Under the pieces are notes generated by a model, which saw only the letters and a program-made list of their open reading frames with translations, was not told where the DNA came from and did no database searches. Both the position numbers and the translations under genes were made by a program. From Seonamhaeicola sp. S2-3 (GTDB taxonomy: Bacteria > Bacteroidota > Bacteroidia > Flavobacteriales > Flavobacteriaceae): a DNA stretch of 64,000 bases. Of this stretch, positions 36,395 through 42,629 are shown piece by piece (positions within the stretch are counted from its first letter, which is position 1; each line of letters opens with the position of its first letter). Location of the stretch: the NCBI RefSeq assembly GCF_001971785.1, contig NZ_CP019389.1, positions 1,065,001-1,129,000 on the forward strand. The letters are read 5' to 3'.

Positions 36395-36958
36395 TTATTT
36401 TTTTAATAGTTTGTTTATATGGTTTACTGCTACTTCTAAACGTTCTTTTAGGCTTCCTTTTAATAAAACATAGGGTTTGTTTTGTTTTATTAACTCATCT
36501 TCAAAAGCCTTAAACATACGTTCTCTTTCATTTGGTTTATCACGTAAATCGTCGGCTTCCCAAGGGGTGTCAATATAAGTTAAAAAATACAAATCATACG
36601 TGTTTTTTAAGGCGTATTTTTCAAGAATAGGATCGCAAACTCCTGAGTAATATGTTTCTGAATATACTTTTGTTTCTAATAAATCGGTGTCACATATTAA
36701 TACAGAATTGGTTTTTTGGGCTAATGTATTTTCTAATTTCATTTGTCCAATAGCAATTGGCAATAAATCCTTGGGTTCGCAGGTTTTTCGTTCATTATTC
36801 CATTTATTTTGAAGATACTCCCGCGCATATTCTGGCACCCAAACAGAATTATAATACCTAGCTAATTGCCTAGATAAGGTTGTTTTCCCTGTAGATTCTG
36901 GACCAAACAAAACTACTTTTATACAGTTTGCTGGTTGTTGTTTAAGATTTTTTTCCAT
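36395..36958 (-). CDS. NadR-type P-loop kinase (nucleoside/vitamin kinase candidate)
   Basis: 187 residues. Walker A GPESTGKT at 19-26; EYAREYL and CDTDLLETKVYSE match the ribosylnicotinamide-kinase domain of NadR; the lid RDKPNERERMFKAFED is also NadR-like. The nucleotidylyltransferase and DNA-binding domains of full NadR are missing. The start overlaps the PnuC-like gene by 40 nt, so the kinase probably traps whatever that transporter brings in by phosphorylation. The neighbour is a thiamine-binding-fold protein, leaving two options: nicotinamide riboside or thiamine. Confidence 0.8.
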   Translation of the reverse strand: MEKNLKQQPANCIKVVLFGPESTGKTTLSRQLARYYNSVWVPEYAREYLQNKWNNERKTCEPKDLLPIAIGQMKLENTLAQKTNSVLICDTDLLETKVYSETYYSGVCDPILEKYALKNTYDLYFLTYIDTPWEADDLRDKPNERERMFKAFEDELIKQNKPYVLLKGSLKERLEVAVNHINKLLKK

Positions 36959-37551
36959 GCTAAATAGCCTAAAATTGCAATAATAGTAAAACCTAAATAT
37001 TGTAAACTAGTAAAGGTAAAACCCTTGTAAAAGTACAAAGGCACCGAAATAATATCGCCAATTATCCAGAAAATCCAGTTCTCCAGTTTGCGTCTAGCCA
37101 TTAACCACATGCCAACAAAAAATATAGCTGTGGTAATGGTATCAACATAGGCTACCCATCCGTTCCATTTATCAAATGTTATGTAAACTAAATAAACAAA
37201 AAGTAAAGTTGCCATAAATATAGAGATACTTAGTTTTTTTTCGTTGAATGTTGTTAGAGATATTGGTGTAACATGCTCTTTATCAATTTTCTTCGTCCAC
37301 ACATACCAACCATAAACACTCATAATAAAGTAATACGCATTAATCATCATATCTCCCAACAATTCCCATTTTAATAGCAGATATACAAAAATAATTGTGC
37401 TTATCATCCCTGTTGGAAATACTAAAACTTTGTTTTGTTTAGAAAACCAAACCGAGAGAAACCCAAAAATTACTGCTATTATTTCAAGAACAATATCAAC
37501 TGTTTCATATTCTAAATATTGCCCAAAGAAAAAATCAAAAATGGGGTTCAT
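36919..37551 (-). CDS. PnuC family vitamin transporter (PnuC or PnuT)
   Basis: 210 residues, seven to eight membrane helices. PnuC-type motifs: LEIIAVIFGFLSVWFSKQNK, NAYYFIMSVYGWYVW, WNGWVAYVDTITTAIFFVGMWLM and ENWIFWIIGDIISVPLY. PnuC proteins carry out energy-independent diffusion of a vitamin that is then trapped by phosphorylation. Family members take nicotinamide riboside (PnuC), thiamine (PnuT) or riboflavin (PnuX). It overlaps the thiamine-binding-fold gene by 17 nt and the kinase by 40 nt. Neighbourhood hints at thiamine, but the ligand is not settled by sequence here. Confidence 0.88.
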   Translation of the reverse strand: MNPIFDFFFGQYLEYETVDIVLEIIAVIFGFLSVWFSKQNKVLVFPTGMISTIIFVYLLLKWELLGDMMINAYYFIMSVYGWYVWTKKIDKEHVTPISLTTFNEKKLSISIFMATLLFVYLVYITFDKWNGWVAYVDTITTAIFFVGMWLMARRKLENWIFWIIGDIISVPLYFYKGFTFTSLQYLGFTIIAILGYLAWKKILNNNQQTV

Positions 37552-37795
37552 AATTGTGTCTGTCTGATTTTACAATTTTCATGTATAAAAGTCCCTTGTC
37601 AATAAGTTCAAAAGCTTCTTTAATTTCCTCATTTAATACCTCCATTACCTTGTCATAATCACCATACACCTGAGTACTTAAAGGGTTTTCTTTAACTTTT
37701 AGATTTGATGCTCTTAACCTTTTAATAAAGTGAATGATTGCAGGTTCAAAATCGTCTTGTAGTGGTGTTAATGTTAATTCTACTGATATTTTCAT
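37535..37795 (-). CDS. thiamine-binding-domain protein (PF01910-like)
   Basis: 86 residues, a single ferredoxin-like domain. The pattern KISVELTLTPL, then NPLSTQVYGDYDKVMEVL and the short C-terminal strand match the thiamine-binding (formerly DUF77/MTH1187) family, whose relatives such as YkoF bind thiamine or HMP. It is the first of three overlapping genes with a PnuC transporter and a NadR-type kinase. It might buffer or sense the vitamin. Family call is moderately sure, since the domain is short. Confidence 0.7.
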   Translation of the reverse strand: MKISVELTLTPLQDDFEPAIIHFIKRLRASNLKVKENPLSTQVYGDYDKVMEVLNEEIKEAFELIDKGLLYMKIVKSDRHNYEPHF

Positions 37796-37799
37796 GATT

Positions 37800-38522
37800 T
37801 TATTTTAATTCTTCAAAAAATGATTCATTTTCTTCAAAAGCAGTACCAATTACTACTAAATCTGCTCCAGAATTATATGCGTTTTCTAGTTGTTTACTAT
37901 TTTTTATGCCGCCTCCTACTATTAATGGAATACTAAGTTTATTTTTTACACTTTTTATAATGTCTTCTGAAATAGGACTTTTAGCACCACTTCCGGCTTC
38001 TAAATAAATGAGTTTCATACCCAAAAGTTCTCCAGCCTTTGCTGTTTTTGTAATTAGAGACACATTTATTCTTGACATGGGTTTGGTATTAGTAACACGC
38101 TCTACGGCAGATTTGTTTCCGCTTTCTATTAAAATATAGCCTGTTGGAATTATTTCTAGTCCTGTTTCTGATAATTTAGTAACAGAATCTACATGCTTAC
38201 CTATTAAAAAATCAGGATTCCTACCAGAAATAAGCGATAAAAACAAAAGTCCGTCTGCCTTACCTGTAATCTGGTTTACATCTCCTGGAAACAAAACCAC
38301 GGGAACATTGGTATATTTTTTTATTTCTTCAACTAAATCTTCGGTATCATTTTCATCAACAGTGCTTCCTCCTACAAAAATATGAGTAGCAACAGACTCA
38401 TTAATTTTTGAAATAAATCTAGACACCTCATTAACTACCACCTTATCAGGGTCAATTAAAACTGCTAAAAGTTTATCACCTTTTAAAGCTGAAGCCTGTA
38501 TTTTTTTATAAATAGAATTCAT
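37800..38522 (-). CDS. geranylgeranylglyceryl (or heptaprenylglyceryl) phosphate synthase
   Basis: Makes the prenyl-glyceryl ether from glycerol 1-phosphate and a prenyl diphosphate; group II GGGPS occurs in Bacteroidota. 240 residues, TIM-barrel. Motifs: AVLIDPDK, IFVGGSTVDEND, VVLFPGDVNQI, LIYLEAGSGAKSPIS, IVGGGIKN and VVIGTAFEE. The gene abuts the phosphopantetheinyl transferase gene upstream and is 4 nt from the thiamine-binding gene downstream. The product in flavobacteria is not certain. Confidence 0.93.
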   Translation of the reverse strand: MNSIYKKIQASALKGDKLLAVLIDPDKVVVNEVSRFISKINESVATHIFVGGSTVDENDTEDLVEEIKKYTNVPVVLFPGDVNQITGKADGLLFLSLISGRNPDFLIGKHVDSVTKLSETGLEIIPTGYILIESGNKSAVERVTNTKPMSRINVSLITKTAKAGELLGMKLIYLEAGSGAKSPISEDIIKSVKNKLSIPLIVGGGIKNSKQLENAYNSGADLVVIGTAFEENESFFEELK

Positions 38523-39149
38523 TTAAGTAATGGCATAAGCACAAGAAAAACCTTCAAATTCAATAAATTTAATTTGGTATCGGTATTTTCTGTTTAAGTA
38601 ATCTATCCAAGCTATAGTTTCAGAATCTTCAATATTAAACGGAATAGTTAAACAATGATTTTTAAAACTTAAACCTGGCGTTGCAAAAAGTTTGTATAAA
38701 GACTCTTTTACACACCAAATTAATGTGAGTTTTTTTATATAATCGGGCTCATTTTCATTTAAATAATTGGTTTCATAATCAATAAATTTATGTGCAATTA
38801 CTTTTATTTTTTCGCGTTGTTTTTCTATATCAATCCCAACAACCTCATTACTAATAATTACTGCTGAAAAATTAAAAGAATGTGTAATTGAAATATGTTT
38901 TCCATCACTTAAATGCGGTTTCCCAAACTCATCATAAACCAAATCAGAATCCTCATAACCAAATTCACGAAGCAAATGCCTAACACTTAAAAAACCACGC
39001 TGGTGCATGCTACTTTTCATAGCCTCTACACGCTGTAAACTTTTGTTAGTTAAAGCTAATGGTTTCATTAAATCACTGTAAGACTCTGTAATTTTCCAGA
39101 TTTTAACACAAGTTTGTGAGTTGGGTATAAGGGTTTTATAAAGAGGCAT
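38523..39149 (-). CDS. 4'-phosphopantetheinyl transferase superfamily protein
   Basis: Transfers phosphopantetheine from CoA to carrier proteins. 208 residues, Sfp-like pseudodimer with the metal ligands in [10 protein letters not shown] and [15 protein letters not shown]. An N-terminal half-domain ([20 protein letters not shown]) is as in bacterial Sfp. First gene of the minus-strand operon leading to arfB, and divergent from ahcY, with about 65 nt between the start codons. Confidence 0.93.
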   Translation of the reverse strand: MPLYKTLIPNSQTCVKIWKITESYSDLMKPLALTNKSLQRVEAMKSSMHQRGFLSVRHLLREFGYEDSDLVYDEFGKPHLSDGKHISITHSFNFSAVIISNEVVGIDIEKQREKIKVIAHKFIDYETNYLNENEPDYIKKLTLIWCVKESLYKLFATPGLSFKNHCLTIPFNIEDSETIAWIDYLNRKYRYQIKFIEFEGFSCAYAIT

Positions 39150-39172
39150 TTAGTTTTATGAAAGTTATTGGC

Positions 39173-39180
39173 TATCTTTG
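39173..39180 (+). promoter_or_regulatory. -7 promoter box of ahcY
   Basis: TATCTTTG, a perfect TAnnTTTG. It predicts a transcript start near 39187. That lies inside a longer open frame (from 39158) but upstream of the conserved ATG at 39215, which supports the shorter protein. No SAH or SAM riboswitch sequence is visible in the short leader. Confidence 0.6.
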
Positions 39181-39214
39181 CCGTTTAATATTTAAGACCC
39201 ACAAATATAACAAT

Positions 39215-40531
39215 ATGAGTACAAAAACAGTTGCTTACGTTCCTAATAAGGTTAAAGATATTTCTTTAGCGGAATGGGGCAGAAAAGAAATAGAATTAGC
39301 AGAGGCCGAAATGCCAGGTTTAATGAGCTTACGCGAAGAGTACAAAGACCAACAACCCTTAAAAGGCGCTCGTATTGCTGGCTGCTTGCACATGACCATA
39401 CAAACCGCAGTACTAATTGAAACTTTACAAGCTTTAGGTGCCGAAGTTACTTGGAGTTCTTGTAACATTTTCTCTACTCAAGATCAAGCTGCTGCTGCTA
39501 TTGCCGCTGCTGGAACTGCTGTTTACGCATGGAAAGATATGACCGAAGAAGAGTTTGATTGGTGTATTGAGCAAACCTTATTTTTTGGTGAAGACCGTAA
39601 GCCACTTAACATGATTCTTGATGATGGTGGCGATTTAACCAATATGGTTTTAGATAAATACCCAGAATTAGCTGCCGGAATTAAAGGTTTAAGTGAAGAA
39701 ACCACTACTGGTGTACACCGTTTATACGAGCGTGTTAAAAATGACACATTACCAATACCTGCTATTAATGTAAACGACTCGGTAACAAAATCTAAATTTG
39801 ATAATAAATATGGGTGTCGCGAAAGTGCTGTAGATGCTATTCGTCGTGCAACCGATGTTATGCTAGCTGGAAAACGCGTAGTAGTTTGTGGTTATGGCGA
39901 TGTTGGTAAAGGTACAGCTGCATCATTTAAAGGCGCCGGAAGTATTGTAACCGTTACAGAAATAGATCCCATTTGTGCTTTACAAGCAGCTATGGATGGT
40001 TTTGAAGTTAAAAAACTAGAAACCGTTGTTAGTAATGCCGATATTATAATTACAACTACAGGTAATAAAGACATTGTTCGTGCAGAACACTTTAAAGCCA
40101 TGAAAGACAAAACCATAGTTTGTAACATTGGTCATTTTGATAACGAAATACAAATGGCTTGGTTAAACGAAAACTACGGAAACACTAAAAACACCATTAA
40201 ACCACAAGTAGATAAATATACCATTGATGGTAACGATATTATTATACTTGCCGAAGGTCGTTTAGTAAATCTTGGTTGCGCTACTGGCCACCCAAGTTTT
40301 GTAATGAGTAACTCATTTACCAACCAAACTTTAGCACAAATAGAGCTTTGGAATCACAGCGACAAATACGAAAACAAAGTGTACATGCTACCAAAACATT
40401 TAGATGAAAAAGTAGCAAAACTTCACCTAGAAAAAATTGGTGTAGAATTAACAGAATTACGTGAAGACCAAGCTGAATATATTGGTGTTACTGTTGAAGG
40501 TCCATATAAACCAGAACATTACAGATATTAA
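39215..40531 (+). CDS. ahcY: adenosylhomocysteinase (S-adenosylhomocysteine hydrolase)
   Basis: Hydrolyses SAH to adenosine and homocysteine, closing the methylation cycle. 438 residues from the ATG at 39215 ([19 protein letters not shown]). NAD-binding motif [18 protein letters not shown]; substrate segments [25 protein letters not shown], and [14 protein letters not shown]-terminal YKPEHYRY carries the Lys/Tyr that reach into the neighbouring subunit. Upstream ATG at 39158 is rejected because the promoter box lies after it. Strong terminator follows. Confidence 0.97.
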   Translation: MSTKTVAYVPNKVKDISLAEWGRKEIELAEAEMPGLMSLREEYKDQQPLKGARIAGCLHMTIQTAVLIETLQALGAEVTWSSCNIFSTQDQAAAAIAAAGTAVYAWKDMTEEEFDWCIEQTLFFGEDRKPLNMILDDGGDLTNMVLDKYPELAAGIKGLSEETTTGVHRLYERVKNDTLPIPAINVNDSVTKSKFDNKYGCRESAVDAIRRATDVMLAGKRVVVCGYGDVGKGTAASFKGAGSIVTVTEIDPICALQAAMDGFEVKKLETVVSNADIIITTTGNKDIVRAEHFKAMKDKTIVCNIGHFDNEIQMAWLNENYGNTKNTIKPQVDKYTIDGNDIIILAEGRLVNLGCATGHPSFVMSNSFTNQTLAQIELWNHSDKYENKVYMLPKHLDEKVAKLHLEKIGVELTELREDQAEYIGVTVEGPYKPEHYRY

Positions 40532-40545
40532 TTGTATGCTGAATA

Positions 40546-40584
40546 ATGTCACACTGAGCGCAGTCAAAGTGTTTTTCGGCATCT
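40546..40584 (+). repeat. dispersed repeat fragment 3' of ahcY
   Basis: GTCACACTGAGCGCAGTC followed by AAAGTG, TTCGGCATCTC. This is the core of a repeat widely seen in Bacteroidota intergenic regions. One copy here. Confidence 0.5.
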
Positions 40585-40589
40585 CAAAT

Positions 40590-40632
40590 AAAAAAAAATC
40601 CCAAGCTACATTTTTAGTTTGGGATTTTTTTT
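40590..40632. terminator. strong bidirectional terminator downstream of ahcY
   Basis: Arms AAAAATCCCAA / TTTGGGATTTTT, A run on the left, T run on the right. Confidence 0.85.
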
Positions 40633-40644
40633 ATTCTTCTTTTG

Positions 40645-40726
40645 GGCGTTACCACAAGGGTCGGGCTTTCGGCAGTCGCTCCTTCCTACGTCAGGGAGCT
40701 TCAACAAATGCCTCAATCCCTAACGC
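40645..40726 (-). repeat. structured dispersed repeat, copy C
   Basis: On the minus strand GCGTTAGGGATTGAGGCA, TTTGTTGAAGCTCC, GAGCGACTGCCGAAAGCCCG and ACCCTTGTGGTAACGCC. It is nearly identical to copy B (58281-58356) apart from the variable centre, and is related to copy A (29511-29600). Confidence 0.8.
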
Positions 40727-40733
40727 AGTAAAA

Positions 40734-41207
40734 CTTCTCGATACAATTTCTCGTACCTCGAAATCACTCGAAGTGACGTAACTTATAAATAAAACTATAC
40801 AACGTATTTAGCAAACAACCGTCAGTTCGAGTAATTCGCCTTAAGCGAATTGTATCGAGAACCTTTAAAAACTAAAATTAGCTAGACTTAACAGTTTTAT
40901 AAACTACAACTTCTCGATACAATTTCTCGTGCCTCGAAATCACTAGTGACGTAACTTATAAAAAACTATACAACGTATTTAGTAAACAACCGTCAGTTCG
41001 AGTAATTCGCCTTAAGCGAATTGTATCGAGAACCTTTAAAAACTAAAATTAGCTAGACTTAACAGTTTTATAAACTACAACTTCTCGATACAATTTCTCG
41101 TGCCTCGAAATCACTCGAAGTGACGTAACTTATAAAAAACTATACAACATATTTAGTAAACAACCGTCAGTTCGAGTAATTCGCCTTAAGCGAATTGTAT
41201 CGAGAAC
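40734..41207. repeat. tandem array of three 171-176-bp units made of inverted arms
   Basis: Three near-identical units, spaced 176 and 171 bp. Each has a left arm of about 42-45 bp (40734-40778, 40910-40951, 41081-41125), a 40-bp AT-rich spacer, and a right arm of 43 bp (40820-40862, 40991-41033, 41165-41207), then a 47-bp linker. The right arm is similar to the reverse complement of the left arm: both contain GTCAsTTCGAGT and end in ATTGTATCGAGAA. Each right arm also has the internal palindrome ATTCGC-CTTAA-GCGAAT. Unit 2 has a 3-bp deletion in the left arm. No credible ORF. With the preceding repeats it fills the 694-nt gap after ahcY. Confidence 0.9.
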
Positions 41208-41225
41208 CGTTTTAATCCTTTCTCA

Positions 41226-41492
41226 TTAATCCTGCTCAAAATACCACCATAAACTGGAATCTATACTCGATTTCATTTTATTTACATCAGCCTCATCTTT
41301 TAAAAAAACCGTTAGGTTTTCGCTTACTCGGTTTCGTTCAACACTTTTTCTAATTTCAATAGTATCAATTTCATTAAAATGCTCTAAATGCTTTTTAATT
41401 CTAGAGTCTAAAGATTCATCTCCTAAAAAAATCTTAATTGTAGGTTGCGTTGGGGAATTCCGTATTTCTGATCTGAATGGTAGCATAAGCAT
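41226..41492 (-). CDS. small hypothetical protein, ferredoxin-like fold predicted
   Basis: 88 residues, or 86 from the second Met. Alternation TIKIFL / SRIKKHLEHF / DTIEIRKSV / ENLTVFLK / DVNKMKSSID suggests a beta-alpha-beta-beta-alpha fold. No Cys, no signal peptide, no known motif. It starts after an AT-rich leader and ends right beside the tandem repeat array. I do not recognise the family; it could be spurious, but the amphipathic pattern argues for a real protein. Confidence 0.5.
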   Translation of the reverse strand: MLMLPFRSEIRNSPTQPTIKIFLGDESLDSRIKKHLEHFNEIDTIEIRKSVERNRVSENLTVFLKDEADVNKMKSSIDSSLWWYFEQD

Positions 41493-41568
41493 AAATTTTT
41501 AAAGTAAAACATGTTCTTAATTGCAAATGCAATAGCCTAAGTTAATAATTTATTATGGTAAAATCAAT

Positions 41569-41607
41569 AAAAAAGCCCTTCTCTATTACAGAAAAGGACT
41601 TTATTTT
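41569..41607 (-). terminator. intrinsic terminator of the phytase operon
   Basis: On the minus strand an imperfect hairpin (AAAGTCCTTTTCT / GAGAAGGGCTTT) is followed by a run of T, 20-60 nt beyond the phytase stop. Confidence 0.65.
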
Positions 41608-41626
41608 ATAACAAAATATTAGATTA

Positions 41627-42628
41627 CTATTGCAAATTAAGCTTTTTTAAATCATGAAAAAAGAAAGTCTTATCATCATTCATACTAACAAATAGTCCAT
41701 TAGGAAATTTATCACCCAATGCTTCTGTAGTTACCTCACAACCATCAGTTTCTGTGGTTCCTAGGTTAATTTCTTTTATAAAAGCATTAGTTTCTACATC
41801 AAAAATATTGAATGTTCCCGCTTGCTGGTTTGATACTATTAAAAATGAATTATTTGGATAATTAGCAATGGCAATACCTTCAATATCCTCTTTAAAATAT
41901 TCACCTCCAAAACAATAAATTTCTTTGTCTCCTTTTGAAGGTTCTGCATAATATTTACGAATACAATGTCCTTCATCAGAATAGTAAACAATACCATTTT
42001 GGTTATCTACAGCTATTGCTTCAATTTCTTTTTTACCGCTAAACTCACCAAACTTTCTAACCAAATTTGCTTTAACGCCAGTGCTATCTGAGACCAATTC
42101 ATACTGATATAAATACCCGTTTTTAGGACCTGTTTTTCTGCCCACAATAGCATAAAATTTATTGGTTTTGACTGATTTATACAAAGCTATTCCCATTGGT
42201 AAATTAGCCTCTGGCATGGTAGCATCTGTAAAAACTTTAAATCCTCCGTTATCTAATGGTTTCATATCTGGAACTGTATATAACCTAATTTGCTGACGCT
42301 CTCTTTCAGTAAATGCCATGATATCGACTTTTGTTGAATCATTTAACTGAAAATCATATTCTAAATCTACATTATTTGGACGTTTTAAGCCTCTAATGGT
42401 TTTACTTTCAATTATTTTACCATCTAAATCAAAAGCGTAAATAGCACCTTCTGTATCTTTATCTGTTCCAAAAACAATACTTTTTGAAGCATCGTTTTTG
42501 TTTACCCAAATAGCAGGGTCATCGGTATCATGCAAGGTCTTTTCTGTAATAACATCTGGTGGCGTTACAGGCAACTTTTTTCCGCATGATACTAATATTA
42601 ACCCAACTAGTATAATAAGTTTATTCAT
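41627..42628 (-). CDS. beta-propeller phytase, lipoprotein
   Basis: Releases phosphate from phytate (calcium-dependent beta-propeller phytase family). From the ATG at 42628 the protein has a lipoprotein signal with Cys15 (ILVSCGKK). An upstream ATG at 42655 lies inside the receptor gene and is rejected. Family motifs: DTDDPAIWVN at the start, VFGTDKDTEGAIYAFDLDGK, and late DGCEVTTEALGD then FPNGLFVSMND. The gene begins one base after the stop of the TonB-dependent receptor gene, so they form an operon for phytate or organic-phosphate use. Confidence 0.93.
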   Translation of the reverse strand: MNKLIILVGLILVSCGKKLPVTPPDVITEKTLHDTDDPAIWVNKNDASKSIVFGTDKDTEGAIYAFDLDGKIIESKTIRGLKRPNNVDLEYDFQLNDSTKVDIMAFTERERQQIRLYTVPDMKPLDNGGFKVFTDATMPEANLPMGIALYKSVKTNKFYAIVGRKTGPKNGYLYQYELVSDSTGVKANLVRKFGEFSGKKEIEAIAVDNQNGIVYYSDEGHCIRKYYAEPSKGDKEIYCFGGEYFKEDIEGIAIANYPNNSFLIVSNQQAGTFNIFDVETNAFIKEINLGTTETDGCEVTTEALGDKFPNGLFVSMNDDKTFFFHDLKKLNLQ

Positions 42629-42629
42629 T

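Noticed and set aside
36395-36958. Calling this gene nadR outright
   Set aside because: It has only the kinase-like domain, and the gene neighbourhood leaves thiamine as an alternative substrate.
39158-39214. Upstream start for ahcY
   Set aside because: The -7 promoter box lies inside this stretch, and the 19 extra residues do not resemble known AhcY N-termini.
39187-39214. SAM or SAH riboswitch upstream of ahcY
   Set aside because: The leader is only about 28 nt, too short for any known aptamer of this type, and no conserved block is seen.
40461-40781. Plus-strand open frame of 106 codons running from the end of ahcY into the repeats
   Set aside because: It is the shifted frame of ahcY followed by repeat copy C and the terminator; the translated sequence has no domain pattern.
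40734-41207. Repeated units taken as a possible CRISPR array
   Set aside because: Units are 171-176 bp and nearly identical throughout, with no short direct repeats and unique spacers, and no cas genes are present.
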